DNA of 64,000 nucleotides, from positions 62,001 to 126,000 of the forward strand of contig NZ_CP038266.1 in the NCBI RefSeq assembly GCF_004564355.1, written 5' to 3'. The DNA comes from Microbacterium wangchenii. GTDB lineage: Bacteria > Actinomycetota > Actinomycetes > Actinomycetales > Microbacteriaceae. Position numbers and translations under genes: made by a program. Positions 53,131-62,339 of this stretch are shown piece by piece. Every line of letters starts with the position of its first letter. Within the stretch, counting starts at the first letter, position 1. The notes under the pieces were generated by a model, which worked only from the letters and a program-made list of their open reading frames with translations, was not told the origin of the DNA and made no database searches.

Positions 53131-53594
53131 TGTCCGCCTCCGAGGAGGGCGACGAGCGTGTCGAGTTCGATGGTCCAGCCCTCCCGGTGCGCCCGGAGAT
53201 TGGTGAGTGGGTCGGAGGTCGCGGCGAACCCGGTCTCCACCACGGTCAGCTCGGTGCCGCCGTCCACGGCCGCCAGCGTGAAGGTGAACTCGGTCGCCCG
53301 CGCGTCGTCGTAGTGGGCGGGCAACGCCGCGAGTGTGTCGTCGTTGTTCCACCGGTAGGTCACCGAACGCGGGGCGTCGGCGGCGATCCGCCGGAGGGGA
53401 ACCGCGCCGCGGCTGGGGAATACGATCGCGCCGGAGCCGGCATCGTCGAGGGTGGTGCGGGCGAACCACCGGGAGATGTGCTCCGGCTCGGTCACGGCCT
53501 GCCACACCTTCTCGACGGGCGCGGCGATGCGGATGCTGCGCCGTACCGTCAGCGTCGACTCGTCCAGGGTGGCGGCGGGGTTGTCGAGGGTCAT
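53127..53594 (-). CDS. SRPBCC/AHSA1-domain protein
   Basis: A 155-residue single-domain ligand-binding protein: VRRSIRIAAPVEKVWQAVTEPEHISRWFARTTLDD, followed by strands and the long C-terminal helix LTNLRAHREGWTIELDTLVALL. It overlaps the MFS gene upstream and the ArsR gene downstream by four bases. Ligand unknown; such proteins are regular partners of ArsR regulators. Confidence 0.88.
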   Translation of the reverse strand: MTLDNPAATLDESTLTVRRSIRIAAPVEKVWQAVTEPEHISRWFARTTLDDAGSGAIVFPSRGAVPLRRIAADAPRSVTYRWNNDDTLAALPAHYDDARATEFTFTLAAVDGGTELTVVETGFAATSDPLTNLRAHREGWTIELDTLVALLGGGQ

Positions 53595-54802
53595 GCGGGG
53601 TCCTTCCGGGAATGGGCGAGGGAGGCGGGCAGCGTGGTGGTCTCCGTGGGCGGCCGGAGGGGGGAGGTCACCAGGGCCGCGACGATGGCGAGCACGGCGA
53701 CGACGGCGCCGGTAGCGGATGCGGCGGTCAGCCCCACGGTATCGACCCCGGCACCTCCGAGAAGCGACCCCGCCGCGATGCCGACATTGACCGCCGACGA
53801 CGGCAGGGACGCCGCCAGCGGAGCGCCCGGGCCGGCGAGCTCAGCGACGCGATGCTGCATCGACGGGGCCATGCCCATGCCGAACACCCCGATGCCGGCC
53901 ACGGCGAGCCCGGCGAGGAGCGCGCTGTCGCTGCCCAGCCACAGGAGGGCGAGGGATGCGGCGACTCCGATGCTTCCGATCACGAGCGTGCGCGCGGCTC
54001 CGGCGTCGGCGAAGCGCCCGCCCGCGGCCGAGCCGAGCGTCGTCGTGACGCCGTAGAGCATCAGGTACACGCCGACGGCGGGCGCGGCGACGCCGGTGAC
54101 GTCCAGAAGAAGCGGCACGAGGTAGGTGAGGGCGGATTGGATCGCCGTGAACACCAGCGCGCAGACGGCGAGGAGGGCGAGCACGCGTGGAGCCAGGGCG
54201 GCGCGGGCCAGGCCGCCCATCCGAGTCTCGGACCGTGCGGGCACGGAGGGCAGCACGCGCCATCCCACCGTCAGCACGACGATCGCCACCGCCGTGACGA
54301 CAGCGAACGACACACGCCAGCCCATCGCCTGCCCGAGCAGCGTGCCCAGCGGCAGCCCGAGGGCGCTGGCACTGGCGAATCCGGAGATCACGGTGGCCAT
54401 GGCCCGGCCCGCGCGCGCGGGTGGGACGACGCTGGTGGCTGTCGTGATCGCTGCCGCGATGAAGAGTCCCTGCGCCGCTCCGCCCACACCGCGCAGCGCC
54501 AGGAAGAGGTCGTACGCCGGGAGGAGGACAGGCACGAGCGTCACCGCGACGAAGACCGCACCGGCGCCGAGCAGAACGCGTCGCCGGTCCCATCGCGCTG
54601 TCAGCGCGGTGAGGATCGGACCGCCGAGCGCGAGCCCGAGCGCGTTGGCGGTGACGAGAGCCCCGGCCGCGGCGATGGAGACCCCCAAGTCGGCGACCAG
54701 CAGGTCGAGCATGCCGACGACGAGCATCTCGGCGCTTCCCATCGTGAACGCGCCGGCGAAGAGCACCGCCAGCACGATCTTCGTGCGCGTGATCCGAAGC
54801 AT
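53591..54802 (-). CDS. MFS transporter (AraJ/drug-efflux type)
   Basis: A 403-residue major facilitator with twelve predicted helices. The first half has VGMLDLLVADLGVSIAAAGALVTANALGLALGGPILTALTARWDRRRVLLG, the loop motif DRRRVLLG between helices 2 and 3, and PPARAGRAMATVISGFASASALGLPLGTLLGQAMGWR, typical of the AraJ/YdhP subgroup that exports sugars or drugs. It is the first gene of the MFS-SRPBCC-ArsR operon. Substrate unknown; the ArsR ligand is probably related. Confidence 0.88.
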   Translation of the reverse strand: MLRITRTKIVLAVLFAGAFTMGSAEMLVVGMLDLLVADLGVSIAAAGALVTANALGLALGGPILTALTARWDRRRVLLGAGAVFVAVTLVPVLLPAYDLFLALRGVGGAAQGLFIAAAITTATSVVPPARAGRAMATVISGFASASALGLPLGTLLGQAMGWRVSFAVVTAVAIVVLTVGWRVLPSVPARSETRMGGLARAALAPRVLALLAVCALVFTAIQSALTYLVPLLLDVTGVAAPAVGVYLMLYGVTTTLGSAAGGRFADAGAARTLVIGSIGVAASLALLWLGSDSALLAGLAVAGIGVFGMGMAPSMQHRVAELAGPGAPLAASLPSSAVNVGIAAGSLLGGAGVDTVGLTAASATGAVVAVLAIVAALVTSPLRPPTETTTLPASLAHSRKDPA

Positions 54803-54820
54803 CCCAGGTTCCCTTCGCTA

Positions 54821-54842
54821 TCTGCAACTAGATAATTGCAGA
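54821..54842 (-). promoter_or_regulatory. Operator-like palindrome ahead of the MFS-SRPBCC-ArsR operon
   Basis: TCTGCAACTA-GA-TAATTGCAGA has 9 of 10 paired positions and lies 19-40 bases upstream of the MFS ATG. It is strongly AT-rich for this genome. The layout resembles the operator of the other ArsR operon at 12815, although the bases differ. Confidence 0.65.
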
Positions 54843-54904
54843 GGAAGGAAGGTGGTGCAACCAGCAGGTTGCGGTCGGATACGAAACAGACGGTGTGACG
54901 ATCC

Positions 54905-54920
54905 CGGGCGTCTTCGCCCG
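54905..54920. terminator. Hairpin after xdhC
   Basis: CGGGCG and CGCCCG pair around the loop TCTT, 11 bases beyond the xdhC stop on the minus strand. A short but stable stem; it would separate xdhC from the MFS operon. Confidence 0.5.
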
Positions 54921-54930
54921 ACCGGCGGGG

Positions 54931-55974
54931 TTACGCGGGCTGCGGCGCGGCGGCGACCGTGCACGAGGCCGCCGAGCGGTGCAGGGGTCCGGTGAGCTCT
55001 CGCAGCGGGAGGCCGGTGCCGCCGTGCCGCGCGGCGGTGATCTCGGCGAGGATCGAGATCGCGGTGCCGGCCGGGGAGGGGGCGCCGAGGTCCAGGCCGA
55101 GCGGAGCGTGGATGCGGGCGATCTCCGCCGCGTCCACTCCCGCCTCCGCGAGCAGCCGTGCGCGGTGGGCGACGGTTCCGCGGGCGCCCATCGCGCCGAC
55201 GAACCCGGCGCCGAGCTCCAGTGCGGCCGCGAGCGTCGGCACATCGACGCGCTCGTCGTGGCTCAGGACGCACACGGCTGCGCGCGCGGGGTCGGGCCCC
55301 ACGAGGTCGTCCAGGTGCTCGGCGGGCGTGCCCACGACGAGACGCTCCGCGGTCGGGAACCGCTCGGCCGTGACGAGCCGCTCCCACACGTCGCACACGG
55401 TGACGGCGAAGCCGGCCGCGGAGGCCACGCGGCACAGGGCGATCGCGTGTTCCCCGGCGCCCGCGATCACCAGGCGTCGCCGGGGGTCGCGCTGCACCAC
55501 GAAGACGTCGGCGCCGTCATATGCCGATTCGAGAATGCGGGTCTCGGCAGGCAGCCCGTCGCCGGGGATCAGACGGCCCGCGGCCACCCCTGACACGACG
55601 ATGCCCACGCGGGCCGAGCGATCGACGGGAACCTCGAGCGCCGCCCGTGCCACCGCATCCGCGGGGTCGACGCGGTGGATGACGACGTCGACGCTCCCCC
55701 CGCACGCCAGGCCCGCGGCATGGGCCGCCTCGTCACTGAAGCCGAGGGAGGCCACCATGCCGTGACCGGTCGCGAGCACCTGCGTGGCGAGCAGCACGGC
55801 GTCGCCTTCGACGCATCCGCCGGAGATGGATCCGATGACCGAACCGTCGCGGTGCACGGCCATCGCCGCGCCCGGCCCGCGCGGTGCGCTGCGCGCCGCG
55901 CGGATCACGGTGACGACCGCCACCGGCTCCCCGGCGTGAAGCACCGGCAGCAGGGAGTCGGCGAGTTCGAGCAT
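54931..55974 (-). CDS. xdhC: XdhC/CoxF-family molybdenum hydroxylase maturation factor
   Basis: A 347-residue cytoplasmic protein that inserts or sulfurates the molybdenum cofactor of xanthine dehydrogenases. The N-terminal XdhC domain has VIRAARSAPRGPGAAMAVHRDGSVIGSISGGCVEGD and the C-terminal Rossmann domain starts RRLVIAGAGEHAIALCRVASAAGFAVTVCD; FVGAMGARGTVAHRARLL near the end is typical. The ATG follows TACCGT by 6 bases. It is divergent from mocA, with a 67-base gap, and is cut off from the xdh structural genes by the MFS operon. Confidence 0.92.
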   Translation of the reverse strand: MLELADSLLPVLHAGEPVAVVTVIRAARSAPRGPGAAMAVHRDGSVIGSISGGCVEGDAVLLATQVLATGHGMVASLGFSDEAAHAAGLACGGSVDVVIHRVDPADAVARAALEVPVDRSARVGIVVSGVAAGRLIPGDGLPAETRILESAYDGADVFVVQRDPRRRLVIAGAGEHAIALCRVASAAGFAVTVCDVWERLVTAERFPTAERLVVGTPAEHLDDLVGPDPARAAVCVLSHDERVDVPTLAAALELGAGFVGAMGARGTVAHRARLLAEAGVDAAEIARIHAPLGLDLGAPSPAGTAISILAEITAARHGGTGLPLRELTGPLHRSAASCTVAAAPQPA

Positions 55975-56041
55975 GGCCACACGGTAGACCGGTGATGTTT
56001 CGCGGACGCTACGGGGCCGGGTCGGTCGATACGCTGTCGCG

Positions 56042-56617
56042 ATGGCCGCTCCCGCCCTGCCCCGCGTCACCGGCGTCGTGCTGGCCGCGGGGGCGGGTCG
56101 CCGCTTCGGAGGCCCCAAGGCGCTGGCGTCGGGCGCGGACGGAAGCCCGTGGGTGCAGCGGGCGGTGGAGGCTCTGCAGGGCGGCGGATGCGACGACGTC
56201 ATCGTCGTCCTCGGCGCCGGGGCCGAGGCGGCCGCGCTCCTGGTGCCGCCGCCGGCACGCGTCGTCGTGGCAACGGACTGGGAGGCGGGCCTGTCCCGCT
56301 CGGTGGTTGCGGGGCTGGATGCGGCGGTCGGCGCGGATGCCGTCATCCTGACGCCCGTGGACACCCCGGGGCTTCCCGCCGCGGCGGTCACCCGCATCCG
56401 CGCTGCCGGCGGGGACGATCCGCGGGTCGCGCTCGTGCGGGCGACGTACGGCGGAAAGCCGGGGCATCCGGTGCTCGTGGGCTCGGCCCACTGGGCGGAG
56501 CTGCGAGCATGGCTGTCGGGCGATGCGGGCGCCGGGGCGTTCCTCACCCGCGCCGGCGCGACGGCGGTCGAGTGCGGCGACCTGTGGGACGGCGCGGATC
56601 ACGACCGGCGACCGTGA
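56042..56617 (+). CDS. mocA: Molybdenum cofactor nucleotidyltransferase (MocA/YgfJ-like)
   Basis: A 191-residue MobA-like transferase that adds CMP (or GMP) to molybdopterin. Motifs: TGVVLAAGAGRRFGGPKAL at the start (nucleotide loop), VATDWEAGLSRSVVAGLDAA, ILTPVDTPGLPAAAV with the metal Asp, and YGGKPGHPVLVG. Xanthine-dehydrogenase-class enzymes in bacteria use the cytosine form, so CTP is likely. The ATG follows TACGCT by 6 bases. It presumably serves the hydroxylase encoded at 48969-52582. Confidence 0.88.
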   Translation: MAAPALPRVTGVVLAAGAGRRFGGPKALASGADGSPWVQRAVEALQGGGCDDVIVVLGAGAEAAALLVPPPARVVVATDWEAGLSRSVVAGLDAAVGADAVILTPVDTPGLPAAAVTRIRAAGGDDPRVALVRATYGGKPGHPVLVGSAHWAELRAWLSGDAGAGAFLTRAGATAVECGDLWDGADHDRRP

Positions 56618-56704
56618 CGCGGACGTCACGCCGCGTGCCGGGCGTCGCGCGAGGCGCCACGCCGGGCGAGGCAGCCGCGCCGGCCAGCGCCCGACGGCAG
56701 CGGA

Positions 56705-57625
56705 TCAGCCGCCGAGCACGACGTTCAGCGGCGGCTCACCGGCGTGCAGCCGCTCGATCTGGGTCTTCACGAGGCGTGCGATCCGCGGCCGCATGGCGGT
56801 GGTCGCGCCGCCCACGTGCGGCGCGATGAGCACGCCCGGCAGCCCCCACAGGGGGTGCCCCTCGGGCAGCGGCTCGGGGTCGGTGACGTCCAGCGCCGCG
56901 CGGATCCGCCCACGACGCACGTGGTCGACGAGGGCGTCGGTGTCGATGAGCGGTCCTCGCCCGACGTTGACGACCAGCGAGCCGTCGGGCAGCGCCGACA
57001 GCGCGGCGTCGTCGATCAGGTGCGTCGTGGACTCTCCGCCGGGAAGAGAGGCGATGAGCACCTCGGTGTCGGCGAGGACCTCGGCGAGGTCGTCGATCGC
57101 GGCGACCTCGATGCCGTCCTCTGTGCGGGCTCGGCTGGCGACGGCGCGCAGCTGGACTTCGAATCCGGCCAGGCGCGCGGCGATCGCCTTGCCCACGCCG
57201 CCGTAGCCGAGGAGGGTCACGCGGCGGTCGGCGAGGCTCTCGGCGAAGCCCTGCGACCACTTCCCGGCATCCTGCGCGCGCACGAAACCGGGGATGCCGC
57301 GCTGGACCGCAAGGGTCAGCGCCACGGCGAGTTCGGCCGTGGAGGTCTCATGCACGGACGACGCATTCGCGAAGGCCTGCCCCTCCGGCAGCACGGCGTC
57401 GACCCCGTCATAGCCGATCGACTGGCTCTGGATGAGTCCCACCTCGATGCCGCTGAGGTTCTTCAGCACCGTCGCGAGGCCCATGTACGGCGGCACGACC
57501 ATGTCGAACCGATCCCGCGGCGCGGGGGAGTCGAGATCCCACACGACCACATCGACCCCGTCGGGCAGCGGCTGGATGTCGGCGGCGAGCTGTTCGGTGG
57601 GTACGGAGACGACGACGCTGGTCAC
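56705..57625 (-). CDS. D-isomer-specific 2-hydroxyacid dehydrogenase
   Basis: A 306-residue NAD(P)-dependent oxidoreductase. The nucleotide fold has VTLLGYGGVGKAIAARLAGF near residue 140, then LIASLPGGESTTHLIDDAALSALPDGSLVVNVGRGPLIDTDALVDHVRRG, and the catalytic His in IAPHVGGATTAM. I start it at the GTG at 57625, 6 bases behind TACGGT; the frame stays open further upstream but runs through a palindromic element and is not family-like. Glyoxylate/hydroxypyruvate reductase activity is possible, which would suit glyoxylate made in purine breakdown, but this is speculative. Confidence 0.87.
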   Translation of the reverse strand: MTSVVVSVPTEQLAADIQPLPDGVDVVVWDLDSPAPRDRFDMVVPPYMGLATVLKNLSGIEVGLIQSQSIGYDGVDAVLPEGQAFANASSVHETSTAELAVALTLAVQRGIPGFVRAQDAGKWSQGFAESLADRRVTLLGYGGVGKAIAARLAGFEVQLRAVASRARTEDGIEVAAIDDLAEVLADTEVLIASLPGGESTTHLIDDAALSALPDGSLVVNVGRGPLIDTDALVDHVRRGRIRAALDVTDPEPLPEGHPLWGLPGVLIAPHVGGATTAMRPRIARLVKTQIERLHAGEPPLNVVLGG

Positions 57626-57657
57626 CCTCCCACCGTAGTGGCGACCCACACGCGCCG

Positions 57658-57728
57658 GCGAAAGTGCATCGACTCGGAGAGAGTGCACCGAATCCGGTGC
57701 GGATTCGCCGAGGTGATGCACTCTCGCG
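57658..57728. repeat. About 70-base nested palindrome with AGTGCA cores
   Basis: GCGAAAGTGCATC at the left pairs with GATGCACTCTCGC at the right with one mismatch; the centre forms CGAATCC-GGTGC-GGATTCG. It lies between the starts and ends of the dehydrogenase and purQ genes. Plan and length match the 71-base elements at 5869 and 7697, with a different core word. Confidence 0.75.
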
Positions 57729-57790
57729 AACGGCGGGCTCGGTAGCGGCGCCGCGGCCTCAGTAGCGGCGCCGGGCGCGGATGCGGCGGC

Positions 57791-58494
<704 letters not shown>

Positions 58495-58498
<4 letters not shown>

Positions 58499-58743
58499 GG
58501 GACCACCTCGATGCCGACGACGTCCTCGATGACGGCGTTGGAGAGCACCTCGTCGGCGATCCGGCGGGCGGTGGCGAGCACGTCGTCGTCCACCTCGCCC
58601 TCGACCGTGAGTTCGAAGCGCTTGCCGATGCGCACATCGGAGAAGTTCTCGACGCCCATGCGGCTGAGTGCTCCCGACACCGCCTTGCCCTGGGGATCCA
58701 GCAGCTCGGCCTTGGGCATGACGTCGACGACGATGGTGGGCAT
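58495..58743 (-). CDS. purS: Phosphoribosylformylglycinamidine synthase subunit PurS
   Basis: An 82-residue bridging subunit of the PurLQS complex. It shows the usual [41 protein letters not shown] pattern and ends [15 protein letters not shown]. First gene of purSQ. GGAGC lies about 5 bases before the ATG on the minus strand. Confidence 0.95.
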
Positions 58744-58842
58744 TCGAGCTCCAGGAATCGCGGGAAAGCAGGCGCTCCCATCCTATGGGCCCGCCCGCCG
58801 GGAGGCGTCGTTCCGGCCTCACCGCACGGCTCCGACGCGCCA

Positions 58843-58912
58843 TGGGAGCGCTCCCTTGACTTCGTGGGAGCGATCCCATACGCTGACCGTCAATCCGGTG
58901 AGAGCGCTCCCA
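58843..58912 (+). promoter_or_regulatory. Sigma70-like promoter with three LacI-type operators
   Basis: TTGACT (58856-58861), a 17-base spacer and TACGCT (58879-58884) form the promoter of the beta-glucoside operon. Operators with consensus TGGGAGCGCTCCCA lie at 58843-58856 (ahead of -35), 58865-58878 (inside the spacer) and 58899-58912 (after the transcription start). The LacI gene starting at 63844 is the likely binding protein. Confidence 0.85.
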
Positions 58913-58952
58913 CGCTGAAGCCGTCCGAACACCACCCACAAAGGAGTGACCT

Positions 58953-60257
58953 GTGTCATCACGCGTCCTGCGACGCTCCGCCCTCGTGGCAGCCGTCGCA
59001 TCCACCACAGCTCTCGTGCTCGCCGGCTGCGCCGGCGGGGGCGCCGCAGAGGGCGACTCCGACGGCGACATCACGCTGTCGATCACGACCTTCGGCACCT
59101 TCGGCTACGACGACCTCTACGCGGAGTACGAAGAGCTGAACCCGAACATCACCATTGAGGCGACCAACATCGACACGGGCGGTAACGCCCGCACGGATGC
59201 GTTCACCAAGCTCGCCGCCGGCTCGGGCCTGTCCGACATCGTCGCTATCGAAGAGGGCTGGCTCGGGGCGATCATGGAGGTCTCCGACAACTTCGTCGAC
59301 CTGCGCGATCACGGCATCGAGGATCGCAAGTCCGACTGGGTGGAGTGGAAGTACGACCAGGCCACCGACCCCGAGGGTCGTGTCATCGGCTACGGCACCG
59401 ACATCGGCCCGGTCGGCCTGTGCTACAACGGCCCGGCATTCGCCGCCGCGGGCCTGCCCACCGACCGTGCCGAGGTCGCGACCCTCCTCGAGGGTGACTG
59501 GCAGAACTACTTCGACGTGGGCCGCCAGTACAAGGAGACCACCGGCAAGGCCTGGTACGACCACTCCGGGTTCGTCTGGAACTCGATGGTCAACCAGCTG
59601 CCCGAGGGCTACTACACCGCCGACGGCGAGCTGAACGTCGAAGGCAACACCGAGTTGCAGGACCGGTTCGAGCTGCTCGGCGCGGCCGCTGAAGACGGCC
59701 TGTCGGCTGCGCAGGCGGCGTGGGACTGGAACGGCGGCAAGTCGTTCGTCGACGGCACCTTCGCGACGTTCGTCTGCCCCGGTTGGATGCTCGGCGTCCT
59801 GCAGGGCAACGCCGAGGCCGGCGGCGGCGACGCCACCACCGGTTGGGACTTCGCCGACGTCTTCCCCGGCGGCCCGGTCAACTGGGGTGGCGCCTTCCTC
59901 TCCGTGACCGAGACCTCCGAGCACAAAGAAGAGGCCGCGAAGCTGGCCGACTGGCTGACCCAGCCCGAGCAGCAGGTGAAGCAGTCCGCCGCAGCGGGCA
60001 ACTTCCCCAGCACGATCGAGGCGCAGGAGGCGCTCGCCGCCGAGGCCACGCCCCACGAGTTCTTCAACGACGCTCCGACCGGTGCCATCCTCGCCGAGCG
60101 CGCCCAGGGCGTGATCGCGCAGTTCAAGGGACCGCAGGACTCCGTCATCCAGGAGAACGTGTTCGGCCCGCCGCTGTCGGCACTGGACCGCGGCGAGACC
60201 GACACCGACGGTGCCTGGCAGCAGTCGCTCGACCTGCTGAACGACCTGGTCGACTAG
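58953..60257 (+). CDS. Sugar ABC transporter substrate-binding lipoprotein
   Basis: A 434-residue family 1 extracellular binding protein. Signal peptide [20 protein letters not shown] with lipobox LAGC, followed by a mature protein with [26 protein letters not shown] and [27 protein letters not shown]. The GTG has AAAGGAG about 6 bases upstream. It brings beta-glucosides, judged by the GH1 gene in the same operon; cellobiose or similar oligosaccharides are likely ligands. The upstream operators imply induction by the sugar. Confidence 0.93.
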   Translation: MSSRVLRRSALVAAVASTTALVLAGCAGGGAAEGDSDGDITLSITTFGTFGYDDLYAEYEELNPNITIEATNIDTGGNARTDAFTKLAAGSGLSDIVAIEEGWLGAIMEVSDNFVDLRDHGIEDRKSDWVEWKYDQATDPEGRVIGYGTDIGPVGLCYNGPAFAAAGLPTDRAEVATLLEGDWQNYFDVGRQYKETTGKAWYDHSGFVWNSMVNQLPEGYYTADGELNVEGNTELQDRFELLGAAAEDGLSAAQAAWDWNGGKSFVDGTFATFVCPGWMLGVLQGNAEAGGGDATTGWDFADVFPGGPVNWGGAFLSVTETSEHKEEAAKLADWLTQPEQQVKQSAAAGNFPSTIEAQEALAAEATPHEFFNDAPTGAILAERAQGVIAQFKGPQDSVIQENVFGPPLSALDRGETDTDGAWQQSLDLLNDLVD

Positions 60258-60269
60258 CGATCGGCTGAC

Positions 60270-60308
60270 GCATGCGGGGTCTCCGGACTCGTCCGGGACC
60301 CCGCATGC
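60270..60308 (+). terminator. Hairpin between binding-protein and permease genes
   Basis: GCATGCGGGGTC pairs with GACCCCGCATGC, extended inward by CCGGA/TCCGG with one bulge, loop CTCG. It lies 13 bases after the binding-protein stop and probably lets part of the transcripts end or stabilises their 3' ends, so that more binding protein than permease is made. Confidence 0.8.
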
Positions 60309-60330
60309 GCCTTCCTCGAGAGGACTCGAC

Positions 60331-61371
60331 ATGACTGCCACCGCGATCCGCCCCGACACCGTCGCCGCCGACGCCCCGCCTCCCGCTCCCCGCCGTTCGC
60401 GCTTGCGTCAGCGGATGTCCAAGGCCGACCAGAAGGCCTCGCCCTACCTGTACATCGCGCCCTTCTTCCTGCTCTTCGGGCTCGTCGGGCTGTTCCCCCT
60501 GATCTACACCCTCAACGTCTCGCTGTTCGAATGGGACCTGCTCAAGGGCCAGGGGGAGTTCGTCGGATTCGGCAACTTCGTCGAGATCCTCGGCGACCGG
60601 ATGTTCTGGAACTCCATCTTCAACACCCTGAGCATCTTCCTGCTCTCGGCGATCCCCCAGCTCGCCGTCGCACTGGTGGTGGCCTACCTCCTCGACCGTG
60701 GTCTGCGGGCGCCCACCTTCTGGCGCATGAGCGTCCTGCTGCCCTTCGTCGTCACCCCCGTGGCGACCGCGCTGATCTTCTCGAGCATCTTCAACGAGGC
60801 CGACGGCCTCGCCAACAACCTGCTCAACCTGATCGGCATCGCCGACCAGCAGTGGAAGCACGACACGTTCCTGAGCCACCTCGCGATCGCGATCATGGTC
60901 AACTTCCGCTGGACCGGCTACAACGCCCTCATCCTGCTCGCGGCGATGCAGGCGGTCCCGCGCGACCTGTACGAGTCGGCCGCGATCGACGGCGCGGGGG
61001 CGGTGCGCCGGTTCTTCTCGATCACGATCCCGACGATCCGTCCGACGCTCATCTTCGTCGTCATCACCGCGACGATCGGCGGGCTGCAGATCTTCGCCGA
61101 GCCGCGCCTGTTCGATGTCTCCACCGCGGGCGGCATCGGCGGAAGCGACCGGCAGTTCCAGACCACCGTGCTCTTCCTGTGGGAGCTGGCGTTCTTCCGC
61201 CGCAACCTGGGCGAGGCGTCGGCGGTCGCCTGGCTGCTGTTCCTGCTGATCGTCGGCATCGGCATCATCAACTTCCTGATCGCCCGCCGCATCGCCACCG
61301 GCGAGGGCAGGCCGACGCGTCGGGCGCGCAGGGCTGCGCGCCGCGGCGCACAGAACGGAGCGGACGCATGA
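60331..61371 (+). CDS. Sugar ABC transporter permease, first (MalF/UgpA-like)
   Basis: A 346-residue permease with a cytoplasmic N-terminus and six helices (SPYLYIAPFFLLFGLVGLFPLIYTLNVSLFEWD ... WLLFLLIVGIGIINFLIARRI). The EAA loop is YESAAIDGAGAVRRFFSITIPTIRPTLIFVV. Preceded by GAGAGGA. It overlaps the second permease gene by four bases, and the two form the membrane pore. The ATPase is not in the operon; such importers commonly share an MsiK-like ATPase encoded elsewhere. Confidence 0.93.
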   Translation: MTATAIRPDTVAADAPPPAPRRSRLRQRMSKADQKASPYLYIAPFFLLFGLVGLFPLIYTLNVSLFEWDLLKGQGEFVGFGNFVEILGDRMFWNSIFNTLSIFLLSAIPQLAVALVVAYLLDRGLRAPTFWRMSVLLPFVVTPVATALIFSSIFNEADGLANNLLNLIGIADQQWKHDTFLSHLAIAIMVNFRWTGYNALILLAAMQAVPRDLYESAAIDGAGAVRRFFSITIPTIRPTLIFVVITATIGGLQIFAEPRLFDVSTAGGIGGSDRQFQTTVLFLWELAFFRRNLGEASAVAWLLFLLIVGIGIINFLIARRIATGEGRPTRRARRAARRGAQNGADA

Positions 61372-62303
61372 GCATCACGATCCCCGAGCCCCTTCCCCCG
61401 GTGCAGGTGGATGCGGTCGAGCCCGACCGCCCGCGCAGCCCGCGACGCGCCGGCGGCCGCAAGCCGCGCGAGGCGGGTCCCGCCGGCATCGGCAGCCGCC
61501 CCGGCTTCCTCACCTACGGCCTGCTGGCGGCGTTCATCATCGGCAGCGCCTACCCGCTGTGGTGGTCGTTCGTCGTCGGGTCGGGGACCAACGCCACGCG
61601 CGGCGAGACGCTGCCTCTCATCCCCGGCGGCAACTTCCTCGCCAACGCGGCGCGCGTGTTCGACGCGATCCCCTTCTGGCTCGCGCTGGGCAACTCGGTG
61701 CTCGTGTCGGCGATCATCACCCTGTCGGTCGTGACGTTCTCCACGATCGCCGGATACGCCTTCGCCAAGCTCCGCTTCCGCGGCCGCGACGGCCTCCTGG
61801 TCTTCGTCATCGCCACCATGGCGATCCCCACGCAGCTGGGCATCATCCCGCTGTTCATGGTCATGCGCGAACTCGGCTGGACCGGGACCATCGGCGCGGT
61901 CATCGTGCCGACGCTCGTGACGGCGTTCGGGGTGTTCTTCATGCGCCAGTACCTCGTCGACGTCATCCCGGACGAGCTCATCGAGGCTGCCCGCATGGAC
62001 GGGGCCAACCAGTTCCGCACGTTCCTGACGGTGGGTCTGCCCGCGGCCCGCCCGGCGATGGCGATCCTCGGGCTGTTCACCTTCATGACGGCGTGGACCG
62101 ACTACCTGTGGCCGCTGATCGTGCTCAGCCCGTCCAACCCGACGCTGCAGACGGCGCTGAGCCAGCTGCAGTCCGGCTTCTACATCGACTACTCGATCGT
62201 CCTCACCGGCGCGGTCCTGGCGACGATCCCCCTTCTGGTGCTGTTCATCATCGCGGGCAAGCAGCTGATCAGCGGGATCATGGCCGGGGCCGTGAAGGGC
62301 TGA
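61368..62303 (+). CDS. Sugar ABC transporter permease, second (MalG/UgpE-like)
   Basis: A 311-residue permease with an Arg/Pro-rich cytoplasmic N-terminus of about 45 residues, six helices and the EAA loop LIEAARMDGANQFRTFLTVGLPAARPAMAILGLFTF. Ends GKQLISGIMAGAVKG, very typical of the MalG group. It starts within the stop codon of the first permease and is followed closely by the glucosidase gene. Confidence 0.94.
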   Translation: MSITIPEPLPPVQVDAVEPDRPRSPRRAGGRKPREAGPAGIGSRPGFLTYGLLAAFIIGSAYPLWWSFVVGSGTNATRGETLPLIPGGNFLANAARVFDAIPFWLALGNSVLVSAIITLSVVTFSTIAGYAFAKLRFRGRDGLLVFVIATMAIPTQLGIIPLFMVMRELGWTGTIGAVIVPTLVTAFGVFFMRQYLVDVIPDELIEAARMDGANQFRTFLTVGLPAARPAMAILGLFTFMTAWTDYLWPLIVLSPSNPTLQTALSQLQSGFYIDYSIVLTGAVLATIPLLVLFIIAGKQLISGIMAGAVKG

Positions 62304-62339
62304 GGCGTGACCGACATCCGACGAGAGGATCCCCCTTCC

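Noticed and set aside
54931-55974. Reading the XdhC gene as beginning far upstream (frame open to 56547)
   Set aside because: The extra sequence runs antisense through mocA and lacks any family similarity; the ATG at 55974 has a promoter box and starts the XdhC domain.
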